Positions 10,721 through 21,516 of a stretch of DNA of 64,000 nt are shown here, piece after piece (the first letter of the stretch is position 1; each line of letters starts with the position of its first letter). Made by a program: the position numbers and the translations under genes. Origin of the DNA: Pinus tabuliformis (lineage: Eukaryota > Streptophyta > Pinopsida > Pinales > Pinaceae); NCBI GenBank assembly GCA_031772625.1, contig CM062819.1, forward strand, positions 1,228,935,070-1,228,999,069. The letters are read 5' to 3'. The notes beneath the pieces are model-generated. The model was not told the DNA's origin, did no database searches, and saw only the letters and a list, made by a program, of their open reading frames with translations.

Positions 10721-12161
10721 AATTAATACGATATATGCATACCTACATTGTGAAGCTAAATTTTAGCGATTTGGCTGACCTGTTTTCTTGGTTTTAAATG
10801 CCACCAACAACATATGTAAACAATAAAAACCCATTTTATGACATTCATGGGGGACCTTTCCTCGATATTTGATTCAACCTTGAAACATGCCAAATCATAA
10901 AGAAATGTATGACAAACCATGCCAACAGTGTGGGATTATTCCCAACTTTGATACAACACGCAATGCAAACTATATATGAAACCGATTATGTTTCCACATG
11001 TCAAAACATCACTAGGTTCAAACGATCTGAAACTTGCTCCATCTCACTATTTGAACTATAAATTCAATCTCAATGGAGCTTGCAATAGATTTGTTGGCTT
11101 GATTGCCTTGAAGTTGTGACCCAAAAACACCAAGCCATCTATAGATCAACGCATGCTCTAGATTCGTGCCTTATGCATAAAGATATAACAAATTCTAAGC
11201 ATGTACTTATCGCTATCAAACTAATTGTTAGTATTATTTCTAATTACAGGGTTTTGTGGCAGCATGAACAAATTACAATTTGGATTGAGTGAGATTTGGT
11301 TTTTAATAATTCAAAGATCCGATTTGAAGAAAAGATGATTGGATCATAAGGATATTTGATTGGATCCATGAAAGGCCAAAAATGATGGTGAGGCTTTAGC
11401 AACATCTAAGCAGGATTGAACAGAGATGGAGCTGGGGCAGGACGCTATTGGACCATGGAGGAAAGCACGAAGATGAACAATGATGGTTGTGAGATAGAAC
11501 TGAGATCAAAGAAGGGGGAAACAACTATCCTCAATGTGGCAACCAAAAATTCTACCACAGGAACCCAAAAAAAAAAATCTGAATTTTGAAATTTGGTTGT
11601 CTTTTGGCTCTGATTTACCATTGGTTTGTTTGTTTTTGGTTGCAGGCATGCTACAGGCAAGAAAAAATCGCTCAAAATCCCTTCATTTGCTAGCATGATA
11701 GAGTGAAAACGAGGATCATTACTCGCTGCTAGCGAATGATGGTTCCACTATATAAGCTCTGGTTGAATATGAGTAAATCTTGATAGAGAAAGATGAGGAC
11801 TCCACTATGGCCATGATAGATTTGACTGCAACAATTAAGCACAAAATCTCATTCGTAAGCTTTCACGATGAAGGGAGGATCATAATCATTTCATCCATTG
11901 TAGTTTTGAGTTGGAAAACAATGGTTCCACTGCAAAGAGTTGAAATCAATCAGCCAATTGTAGAATAACAGAATAATAAAAGGAGAAATGACCGAAAAGA
12001 TCCTTATTGCGAGATCAAAGAGGAATTAGGCATCTTTCTTCAACTAAAATCTCATGTCGTAACATATGATTTGACCAAAACGCTCAAAATCAAATTGAGA
12101 AAAACTAACCAATTGTAGCTTGATGAACACAGAAACGAAGAGATCCACAAGGGCTACGATA
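10719..12161. other. No recognisable feature
   Basis: Single-copy-looking DNA. Open frames such as 11,445-11,696 (-) and 11,780-11,968 (+) show no known domain. It forms the left flank of LINE-A1. Confidence 0.45.
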
Positions 12162-12172
12162 TCTAGATTATT
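12162..12172. repeat. LINE-A1 target-site duplication, left
   Basis: TCTAGATTATT, directly left of a T run that is the poly(A) tail of the minus-strand element. The identical 11-mer is at 19,621. Confidence 0.85.
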
Positions 12173-12546
12173 TTTTTTTCTAAGTAAAATTAATCTATTG
12201 ATATAGGCAATATGTACAAGGAGGCTCTGGCCTTAGCGGTGCTGGGTCAATGGGATGACCATTCTATTCTTCCAAACTTGAAAATGAGACTGACCCAGAA
12301 GGGGAAACTAGTCCCAACCCAAAATTGAAAAGTTTCAGCTGCCCACGCAGGGACTATAGTTCTCATATACAAAAAATTGGAGTTAAGACTGAGTAGATCC
12401 ATACTGGATTCAGACTTGACCATGTTTAGTCGATCAGTGGGGACAAAATTCCAAGATGTTACAACCAAGAAGGAAAAAAGACTGTAAAAATACTAGACAG
12501 GATGCAAAACAACAAATGACAGGTGACAAAGCTGAACAGAAGCCAG

Positions 12547-12951
12547 CTACTGCTCGCCACGTAATATGGCAGCCAGCTGCTTGATTTCCTTGGTAAGTTC
12601 CTCCTCCTCAATCGGACACCACCCGTAGACTTCAAAGCCTGTGTATTCTGCATGTCTGCCACCTGCGTTGTCCTCAAGTTGAATGCCCTTATCCTTTCGG
12701 TGGGTTTCGTTTTCCATAGTTCGCGGATTGCTGCTTGAGGGGAGGTCCTTATCTGTTGTCGAAAGTTTGGAGCTTGGCTCCCCTGGTTCGAAATTAAAAG
12801 AAGGAACTTGGCTAAAATCCCTACTAGACGAAGGTTCTGAATTGGACTCAGAGAATTCCTTGGAGCCCACAGTGATGGTGACCATAATTCTCGGCTTGTT
12901 AAGGGTGCTTTGGAATTGGAAGTGAGCTCGCTCGGAGGAGGCGTTGGTCAC
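12547..12951 (-). pseudogene. LINE-A1 ORF3 (downstream accessory ORF)
   Basis: An open frame of about 134 codons between the RNase H stop and the poly(A). The protein has an N-terminal stretch HFQFQSTLNKPRIMVTITV, a Ser/Glu/Pro-rich middle, and an acidic C-terminal part with YGWCPIEEEELTKEIKQL. A possible counterpart lies at the same place in LINE-A2 (58,272-58,994): FSFSNAQGNSSIQAHVSV followed by an acidic tail with YDWGPPPEGEYW. Similar position and pattern in two diverged copies argue for a real element-encoded protein, but the similarity is weak. The frame opens with GTG just after a stop, so the true start may be lost upstream. Function unknown. Confidence 0.45.
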
Positions 12952-13586
12952 TACGTGCAGGGGGTGCTTCTAGAGAGACGTGCCCCACTGAAGCTAGTTC
13001 TTCCTCGCTCACTTCTCATGTTCGGATACCTGCCATGGGGGCTAGGATTGGAGAGGGTAGGCGACAGGGAAACTAAAGGGGAAGAAGAGGCGGAGGCGGG
13101 ATGATGGCCAGCTCACGGAGCATCACCATGATTGCCTCCATGCCTGTTGCTCAATCTGTGGCGCTATCTCATGGGTCTGATGGAGAGAAGCTCCGCAGGA
13201 GGGAGAAGATGGGGTTCCGCTGAATTCACAGGTGTAGCAAAGGAAGGAGATGGGAACTCAAACCGCTAATGGCAGAGAGGGGATTGGAGTGGTGAATACC
13301 ATTGCCTAGATCTGCACAACATAATAATCTACATCTCCTTCTAGTAGTAGTGCGGAGGCTCGGTTCAGATATGGAGGGAGGACAGGAACAGTTGAGGGGT
13401 TGAATGGAGCTAGGTGGAGTCTCCTGATCCATATTTTGGGAGTTGCCAGGGATGTCTTGAAATTCCTAGGTGGTTAATGTTGCCAGCCTGAGAACCATTA
13501 TTTGCTTTGTAATCACACAAGCGGTGGCACAGATGGCTATACAGATGGGCCGCCTATTTGCCCACTTGCTTGTGCGCCATAAATTC

Positions 13587-16500
13587 CTATCTACCACCCG
13601 CATCCGGGGATGTTGCATCCATTTGCACCAGCTTGGTGAATTCCTGTTGGTGTGAGGCATCTTTTATGATTTCTATCAGCCCTTTGTGGATGGGTATATC
13701 ATCTAAAACACCAAGGTTGGCTAAGTGGTCAACCATTTCGTTGCCAATTCTCTTAATGTGTTTGAAAGTGATGGCTTTGTTTCTTGCTAGAAGTTGTTCA
13801 ATGTTTTCCAGACGAGCAGCAAGATGCCAGCTATAGGAAAGTTTTTCTGCAGAGGTCCCTTGAATGATTTGTTGAGCCATGTTGATGAGAATTTGGGAAT
13901 CTCCCTCAATGATTAGGGGGAAAAAACTGTGTTGATGTGTGAGGATTAGTCCTTGCCATAATCCCTCTAATTCCGCTGAGTTGTTGGTATCCCATCCTAT
14001 ATTACCTAGATATAATAAGAGAGGATTGCCTGAATGATCCCTGAAGATTCCTCCAAACCCGGCCTGACCTGGATTGCCTTTGGAAGTGCCATCAAAGTTG
14101 AGTTGAGTGATTCCAAAGGGTGGCGGGTACCATTTGCTGGGAGGTTGTTGGGTGGAGATAGACTTGGTGGGTAGATCCTTAAATTGGATGGGCTTGAGAT
14201 TCTAATTCATCCATATATTTCTTTCTTGTGGTTCGGTGGGGAAGTCCTCCTTGCTCCAAGACTGTAGTGCCAGGGTTTCCTGCAGGTTAATGCACAGAAT
14301 GTTCCAGATTATTTATGTGGGAGTGGTTTGATGCCTGAATATACACCTATTACTTTCCTTCCAAATAGTCCACATGATGTGTCTCAGCAGTATTTTCCAA
14401 AGAGCATTGAGTAGGGGACTTTTATATGGATTTTTGGCCCAGAGTCGAATGGTATTGGTGATGTCTTCTCTATCTCTCCCATCTTTTTGACATCTGAAAA
14501 TTGTTTTCTCCCACAATTTGCTGGCTAGAGAGCAAGAATGCAAGAGGTGCAGTATTGTTTCCTCCTGCTGCTCACAATTGGGACATCTTGATGGGCCATG
14601 GATGTTTCTTTTTCTAAGGTTGTCCCATGTGAGAATTCTTTTGTGGCAAAGTAGCCAGAGGAAGGTTGATATTTTAGGCCAAATTTTGGAATGCCACACT
14701 TTATCCCAGAGAGGGTCCTTATTTGCTAGAGCGTTGATTATTAGATTGTATGCCTCTTGGGTGGTAAAAGTGCCACGAGGTTTGTATCCCCAGCGAAGGA
14801 TGTCCTTTTCTTCAGAATATCTGATTCGCCTGTTGGTTAATTCTGTGTTCAGCTCCCTGTACATTATCTCTGTTCCATTCCTTATAATATCTTCTGCTTT
14901 GCGCCATTGTCTATACCCCTAGTTTAGGGTGGGAAGCCAATACTGGCTGACCGTCTCCCATCTATGTGTTTCCTCGTCCTCTAATGGGGGCAGGAAGATT
15001 AAGCTGTGGAGATTGGGTCTTTGCTGCCAGAAATCTATCCAGAAGCACGCATGATTGCCATTTCTTATCTCCCAGAAACTGTGCTTGTGAATTAGGTTTC
15101 TGTGCAATCTAGCCGCATCCCAGATTAGGGAACCCTTCTCTGTGCTTATTAGCCTTATTAGGTCATCCTTCGATCTGTTATCGGCGTACTTTTCTCTCCA
15201 AAGGATTGCCCAAGGTGTATTTGGGAAAGAAAGCCACTTCCACCAGATTCGAGCGCCCATGACTGCGTTGCTATATTGAGGGTCCCAGAGACCAATTCCC
15301 CCCATGCTTTTTGGGAGGCAGGCAGTATCCCACTTGACTAAAGCCCATTTGCGATTCTGCCCCGTAGACCCCCATAAGAAATTTCTTTGGAGGTTTTTGA
15401 TTTTTTTGAGAACCCATTTGGGTGCTGCTAAGATAGAAAACAAATAAAGAGGCATTGATTGCAGAATGGATTTGATCAGGATTAGCCTGCTAACCATGTT
15501 TAGGGCTCTGAAAGTCCAGGAGGTGAGATGGGATTCCAGCTTGTCGAGAAGGATTTTCCAAGAAGAATGTTTGAGAGCAGAATCAGTAAGGGGGGCTCCA
15601 AGGTACTTGGAGGGGAGAGCGGCAGGCGAAAAGCCCAAAATGCGGATTATGGATGATTGAGTTGCTGAAGGGGTGTGAAAAAAGAAAATCTGAGATTTGG
15701 CAGTATTAATACTTGCTCCAGAAGCAGTGGAGAAATCATCAAGGAGGGCTTTGTATTTTCTGGCTTCCTAGCATATTATCGTCCACAAATTGTTGATGGG
15801 TTATAGCCGGGGAGTTGTGCAGGGATATGCCTTTAAGCTGGTTTTCATGAAGCGCATGCTTAATGGATCTACCTAATCCTTCAGCCATGAGAACAAAGAG
15901 AAAAGGGGAGAGGGGATCCCCTTGGCGTATGCCTCTGGAAGGTTGAAAAGGGGAGGAGGGAATACCGTTAACCAGGATAGAGAAGAAAGCTGAGGAAATT
16001 AAGCTCATGATCCATCTAACCCATATGGGTGAAAATCCAAAAGCTATTAATATAGACTGCATGTAAGTCCAACTTAGCTTATCAAAGGCTTTTGAGAGAT
16101 CGATTTTAAGGAGCATACCTGATTTTTTATGATGCTTTAGAGAGTGAATGATCTCATGGGTGAGTATGATCCCATCCATGATTTGCCTTCCTTCCACGTA
16201 GCCCAATTGTTCTAGCGAGATGAGCATGGGAAGCAGCGGCAATAGGCTATAACTTTGGAGATAATTTTGTAGATGACATTGCACAGGGCGATCGGCCTGA
16301 ATTTATCGGGTGTGTTTGAGCACTCCTCCTTGGGGATGAGGGTGATAAAGGTGGCATTCAGGGAGGGAAGCATCCAGTGAAGCGTTCTTGATTCTTCAAC
16401 TACTTGCCATAATTCCTCTTGGATATATTCCCATAATTGGAGGACAAAAGTGGAGGTGAAGTCATCTGGGCCCAGGGCTTTTCCTTCCTGCATCTGTTTC

Positions 16501-17863
16501 ATAGCAGAGTCCACCTCTAGGAGAGTAACTGGGCGGAGAAGCAAATGATTGTGTTCTTCTGTGATCAGCTTAGGGATGTGCGAGAGAATCTTGTCAATCG
16601 CAGGCTTTCTGTTGATGGAGGGTTCTAGATGTACCGATTTGAAGTGCCTGATTAGTTCCGTTTCTATGTCCCCATGGTTTTCCAGTCTTTCTCACTATTG
16701 ATTGAGAATGTGGGTGATGTTGTTTTGCATTCTTCTTTGGATTGTAGAGTGATGGAAGAATTTCATGTTCCTTTCCCCTTCCTTTAGCCATTTTATTCAC
16801 GGTTTCTATTTCCATAATATTTCCTCCTGTCTCTCCCTTTCTTTGATATGTGTCTATATCTTCTTTTCTTGTTCATTGCAAGCATCAGTCCTGCCTTCAT
16901 TGATGATAGTTTGCTGGAGCTTCTCCATCTCCTGGGTTAAAGCTTTTTGAGCTTGAAAAATGTTTCCGAAGGTTGCCTTGTTCCATTATTTGATTTGCAT
17001 TTTTAGGAGTAGCAGCTTTTGTTGAAATTGGAACATTTTGGAGCCTGCAGGGGGGTCAAACTTTTCCAAGTTTTTTGAACTAGATCTTTGAATTGAGGAT
17101 GGATCAACCAGAAAGATTTGAAGTGGAAAGGTTGTTTGGAGGAAACCCCGAGCCTTTACCATTGAAACGAGATTGGCCAATGGTCTGATCCTGCATATGG
17201 TAGGATGGAGGTAGAGAGATCTCCTCCATGGTGTATGGCATTATCAGATATCAAGAATCTGTCAAGTCGAGAGGCGATTTGATGAGTACCTGACCTTTTG
17301 TTGTTCCAGGTGAAAATCCCATTTTTGTTGGGGAAATCGATTAACCATTTGCTTTGTATGAACTTTTTGAAGTGCTCACTTTCAATTTCCAGTCTGATTC
17401 TTCCTCCTATTTTTTCTTCTAACTTGGTGATCATATTGAAATTTCCTCCCATGATCCAGAGTGGAAGGGATCTGTTGGCGTTAAGTAGGGATAGCGTGTC
17501 CAAGATGGCGATTTTGTTGTCAGCAATTTGTGGGAAGTATGCGTTGGTGAGATGACCATGCACATTGGTCCCTATGACATGGAATTTGGCTTGAATGAAG
17601 TGGTGATTAGCATGAATGTTTGTAAGTTCAATGGCTTGAGAATTCCAAGAGATTGTTATGTTGCCCGAGGCACCTATGGCATCCACCACCGAAGTGTGGC
17701 AGCTGTTCCAAGCTTTCGAGAGTGTGGAGTTGAGTAGAGTACTATTGCACTTGGTTTCTTGCATAAAGAAGATGTGAGGTTTTTCCTTCTGAATCAGATT
17801 TTTTATCATTCTGTATTTCCCTGGGCCATTCAGCCCTCTTACATTCCATGAGATGAGCTTCAT
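13587..17863 (-). pseudogene. LINE-A1 ORF2: EN-RT-zf-RNase H polyprotein
   Basis: ORF2 nicks the target and copies the RNA. Endonuclease (17,863-17,156): ISWNVRGLNGPGK, QETKC, SRLDRFLIS and GSDHWPI. The catalytic GGDFN motif reads GGNFN, which should abolish cleavage. Reverse transcriptase (about 16,544-14,919): EGKALGPDDFTS, LIPKEE, FRPIALCNV, YVEGRQI, DLSKAFDKLSW, RGIRQGDPLSPFLF and the active-site box FVDDNML. Small deletions near 16,240 and just after FVDD (about 15,770) shift the frame. zf-RVT (14,864-14,313): CPNCEQQEETILHLLHSC. RNase H (about 14,100-13,600): NFDGTSKGNPGQAGF, NNSAELEGLWQG, IEGDSQILIN and VDHLANLG, with all four acidic positions kept. The start ATG overlaps the ORF1 stop. 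Confidence 0.9.
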
Positions 17864-19618
17864 GGTTCAGAGTTGGGGAGTGGCTTGTAGTACTTGGTGA
17901 GTTTTGAATATCTGCCAGATTCAACCAACATTTCCCCAATGAGGATAGTTCTCTGTAGATCTATATTTCTCCCTCTTTCCTTTGTATCCTTGAATAGGTT
18001 ATTTTCATCCCAATGACTTCCAGGTTGGATTCTGAGGGATCTTTGTTGATGTGCTCTAGATAGTATGACTTCTAGACTTTCTAGCTGCCTTGCTAGAATC
18101 TTATCATATTATTTTTGCTTGCATGCCTGTTCAAGGCTGAAAATGTCCAAATCTCCTAGATCAATGCTTTCCGGTTCTTCCTCCATTTGCTTGAGTTCAC
18201 ACTATCGGGAGGAATGTTCACAGCTGAATTGGGGATGAGCATCTAGTTATCAATCTCCATGCTATTAGGTTTGCAAATTGAAGCTTTGTCGGGGCCAGAT
18301 GGGAGGGAAGGTTGGGGTATCTCTCAATCCTGAGACGGCGAAATGCCCTGCTGGGGGTTCTCAAAGGGTGGAATAGGGATATCTGGGGCTGAGGATGGGA
18401 AGGGAGGTTCCAGTGCAGAGGGGTCGGAATGGGCTAAGATGTCGAAGCTGTTGCTCGACGAGGGGATAGAGATGCTGGCAGGGGCATGATTAGGCTGAGA
18501 GGAAGGTTTCTTGTGAGATCTCTTCCTAGAGTTTACTTTAGTAAAACCTTCTTGATCTGTATGCTCAGAGGCAGTATTGGGTGAGGGCTTGACATTGAGC
18601 GGGCAATCACGGAATAGATGTCCATGTGCATGGCACTTACGACATCTAAAGGGAACATGCTCATAATCTAGAGTTTGAATCCATTCGAAATCATCATGAT
18701 AAATAATTACCGAGTCCGGTAGTGCTTTGTTCAGGTGCATGTAGATGCAGATGCAGGCATATGAGGTATATCTTCTGTGTTTTGTTTCTTCTGCTACTTT
18801 GATGAATTCTCCCAGCCCATTTCCAATGTCTTTTAAAGTTTCCTCATCCCAGTATTCCAGCGGCAGAGAATATAACTGGATCCAAACAGGTGCTGAGCTG
18901 AGATCTTCTTTGTCAAGGTTGAATCTCTCAACCCAATCCCTTAGATAGAGTCTTGCTGCATTGAAGAAATAAGGACCATTATCTAAGACCCTGTTCTGAT
19001 CTTCTATGCAGTTGAAGATGGCCGTGAAGAAACCTTTCGGTCCAAGCTTCAGATTGATGTGTCCTTTTGGTTTCCATTTGGCTGCTATCCAACCCTGAAG
19101 GGCTTTCTCCGTGGGCTAGAACCCTATAAATTTCCCAATGAGAGCATGGTCTTTCATGTATTGGATTTGGTTATTGATTCTCTGACTGGGCAGTTCAATC
19201 TTAGGCCATTCTGCAGTGACTGGTTTGCAGGTTTTGGAAGTCGTTTTGGGTTTGTCCTCATTTTCCCCAATCTTTTGCTGCTTATCCATTGGTATCTTTG
19301 CTATGCTCTGAGATTCATTTGACGGATCAGTGTGAGGCTGATCTGTTTGCGCCTAATGTGCAGAGACGATGTCACGATTGTTCAGAGTCCTTGGTGACTA
19401 AATCGTCATGGGGGAGGCTCCGTGTCCTCCCCCATCAGGGAAGCCATTGTAACATAACTGTGCGCTTGCGGTCTATGCTGTTGGGCTATGCAATGTTGAA
19501 GGAACAGGGGCTCTAAAAGCAAAACAATGCACCATCGTTGTGAGTGATGAAACCCTAAGTCATCGTCTGAGCTCTCATGATCAGGTCCCTGGTTTGGAAT
19601 TGGGTTTATCGTTGACAA
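17860..19618 (-). pseudogene. LINE-A1 ORF1: DUF4283 RNA-binding gag-like protein
   Basis: ORF1 of plant L1 elements binds the element RNA. The minus strand gives an acidic N-terminus (PDHESSDDD, MGEDTEPPP), then MDKQQKIGENEDKPK. A DUF4283-type region follows: ALIGKF, GWIAAKWKPKGHINLKLGPK, NRVLDNGPYFF, LYLRDWVERFN, WIQLYSLPLEYW and IGNGLGEFI (about 19,200-18,780). Next is a CCHC knuckle, CRKCHAHGHLFRDC (about 18,650-18,600). After a low-complexity tail comes a conserved C-terminal segment, IDLQRTILIG, ESGRYSKLTKYYKP, ending NSEP at 17,862-17,860. In-frame stops (for example IGF* near 19,120) and frame changes show decay. The C-terminal segment closely matches LINE-A2 ORF1. Confidence 0.85.
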
Positions 19619-19620
19619 TG

Positions 19621-19631
19621 TCTAGATTATT
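19621..19631. repeat. LINE-A1 target-site duplication, right
   Basis: TCTAGATTATT, identical to 12,162-12,172. It marks the 5' end of the minus-strand element. Confidence 0.85.
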
Positions 19632-19762
19632 ACTCTACCAAATATTATAAAAATGATCTGAAGATATCGTTGAAAGGGCAGGGATTAGAGGGAGAAAAGA
19701 ACTCTTATTCATTATCACATTAAATGTATTTTGTTGTAGAATTTACAAAGGGAATTCATTAG

Positions 19763-20014
19763 AGGAGGATACTGAGGCAACGGTGCCATGAAGAAGAAGA
19801 AAGAGAAGAGTGCCAATCTAAGTGCGGAAAAGCCAAGTGCGTGGTATGCCTAGGGCCTTTCCAAAGCAGGCAATGGTGTCATGTGATCCCTGAATGCAGC
19901 CATGCCTTCCATCTCAAGTGTGGGGATGCCTGGCTCTCAAGGCGCTCCATCTGTCCCTTGAGTTCTTCTACCGATGGCAACTGGAGCGATTGGCAGAGAT
20001 GTTTGGGGTTTTGA
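19763..20014 (+). pseudogene. ATL-type RING-H2 finger gene fragment
   Basis: RING-H2 proteins of the ATL class are membrane-bound E3 ubiquitin ligases. This open stretch of 83 codons contains CVVCLGPF, then IPECSHAFHLKC, GDAWLSRRSI and CPL. Spacing is C-x2-C-x15-C-x-H-x2-H-x2-C-x10-C-x2-(C), exactly the ATL pattern, and the conserved Pro before Cys3 and the Trp are present. The eighth zinc ligand is Ser (CPLS) rather than Cys, so one zinc site should fail. There is no ATG upstream before a stop at 19,760, and no transmembrane segment or GLD motif nearby. It is a fragment near the right flank of LINE-A1. Confidence 0.8.
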
Positions 20015-20117
20015 AGAAAAGGAAGATGCGGCTGGTTTTATATAGAGATTTCGAGTTTGAATTTCATTCTCCCGTGCACAATTTCAAAACATGGAGTGAC
20101 ATGAACATACTATGATG

Positions 20118-20222
20118 TATGGTGCATGCCATCACCTCCGAGCATATGGCGTACCCTATGGTACATGCCATCACCTCCGAACGCATGGCGTACCATATGG
20201 TACATGCCATCATCTCCAAGTG
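20118..20222. repeat. 40-bp minisatellite, about 2.6 copies
   Basis: Units begin GGTGCATGCCATCACCTCCG or GGTACATGCCATCACCTCCG and end near GGCGTACC(C/A)TAT, at about 20,120, 20,160 and 20,200. Related single units occur in inverted orientation near 7790-7850. Confidence 0.85.
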
Positions 20223-20419
20223 ACCCGCATGCTACTGTCACTAGTACTCTTAAACTGCATTAAATAAATTAGAGCTAAATAGGAAAGGTGGAGTCACCGT
20301 GAATTCGTCGAGAATCAAGATTATGGACATGGCATATGTTATGGCCATGGGCATGGTGGACCTGCTATCGATGCGTTAAAGGCTTGATAGTAGGTTGGTT
20401 AGTTGTTGCCAAAAATCAC

Positions 20420-20526
20420 CTCATCTCCATAGTTTTTATCTGGAACTGAAAAAACAATAGCCTTTGCCAATGCAGGGTGTGACAATAACAACACATGTAC
20501 TTCAGTTAGTGATATTTTCTCTCGGG
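20420..20526 (-). pseudogene. AAE3-like acyl-activating enzyme, penultimate exon, copy 3
   Basis: The same exon as 1726-1829, with an uninterrupted frame: GEKISLTEVHVLLLSHPALA, KAIVFSVPDKNYGDE, then the GTGATT donor. It is closer to the expected family sequence than copy 1, because SHP and VPD are kept. The acceptor side is poor (CTCCCGAG instead of TTTATAG), and the next exon is not found downstream on the minus strand within this window. Downstream intron sequence (20,150-20,420) reappears at 7640-7850 in inverted orientation. Confidence 0.8.
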
Positions 20527-20529
20527 AGT

Positions 20530-21057
20530 AGGAGTAGTCTAATGAGTAGATGGAAAGCCTTTTGGATTTTACACTGTCCCATTGCTAGTGAGACGACTCC
20601 GGCCAATCCCTGTCAACTCGGCGTGGTCCATCTCTCTCCATCTACGTCTCCCAAACGCTATGTTTTCCTCACAGTTGGCATAGGACGAATTTCTACCGTT
20701 ATATTGGCGTGTTCTGTTGGCAATTTTTGACAACCCGTCACTAAGCTAATCATTGGTGACTTAGTGCATGGCACCATACCATATCATAATATGTATAACT
20801 ACCAATTGCACAAAAAGGTGCAAAAGAAAGAGAAAAAACAGGGAATGTAGAAGGTAATAATCAATTAATCCCCAAACAACCTTTCATAACCATCCAACAA
20901 CACTTCCTCTCTCTAATGCTCCACCATTGAAGAGGATTCCATTGCAAGTTTTGAGTCAGACACAACACCCAGAGGAAGGGTTGCCCGCTTGCCTCCAGGG
21001 CCAGTGCCATCTATCACCTACGTCTGAGAAATATGACTCTCATATAAACAAGAATTA
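20530..21057. other. No certain feature; possible UGT continuation
   Basis: Minus-strand frames continue the UGT remnant only doubtfully. Nothing else is recognised. Confidence 0.35.
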
Positions 21058-21489
21058 GATGACGGATCGTGGCATTTTCCGGTCCAACCATTCCACAATC
21101 TCGGTGTTTCGAGGCCTCTGTATTTAGTTATTCCCAGAGATATCAATCGTCAGCTCGAATTCCCAGAAGGGCTTCCCTCTAGTGCCAAACCTCTCCATGT
21201 TTCAGACTTATTTTGGCTCAAACTCCACAAAAGTATTAACAAGAATCTCATCTGCCAATTGCCTCGTGAACTCCATGTGCTGCTTTGGGTTTGCACAAAG
21301 TGCTCGAGGACAAAAAGGAAAAAAAATAAAATCAAGGGTAGTTGAAGAAAGACCTTGAAAAAGTGACGAACCAATCAAGTTGAGAAGAGGTGGATCTAGT
21401 ACTTGATGTCGATCTGGAACATGAGGTTTATGCAAAGGAACCAAGGACACCACCCACAGATTATGACAAAACATGAATGCTAGATGCAT
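21058..21489 (-). pseudogene. UDP-glycosyltransferase (UGT) fragment
   Basis: Plant family-1 UGTs transfer sugars from UDP-sugars to small molecules. The minus strand reads FTRQLADEILVNTFVEFEP (about 21,255-21,205), matching the widely conserved ADGILVNTFxELEP segment. Further on, in another frame, is TEIVEWLDRKMPRSVI (about 21,105-21,058), matching the ExLxWLDxQPxxSVxYVSFGS segment that precedes the donor-binding domain. A stop follows where YVSFGS is expected. The PSPG box is not found. It is a degraded middle section only. Confidence 0.65.
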
Positions 21490-21516
21490 AGTAATGCATA
21501 GGTAGAGGCGAGGGCA

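Larger units (their letters stand above)
12173..19620 (-). mobile_element. LINE-A1: full-length L1-type retrotransposon, decayed
   Basis: A 7.45-kb non-LTR retrotransposon on the minus strand. In transcript order it has ORF1 (DUF4283 + zinc knuckle), ORF2 (endonuclease, reverse transcriptase, zf-RVT, RNase H), a 3' region with ORF3, and a poly(A) tail (T run at 12,173-12,179). Identical 11-bp duplications flank it, and ORF1 begins near the 5' end, so the copy is probably full length. Many stops, frameshifts and small deletions show it is old. It belongs to the same family as LINE-A2 at 57.8-63.8 kb: same domain order, same ATGA overlap between ORF1 and ORF2, and similar proteins. Confidence 0.9.
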
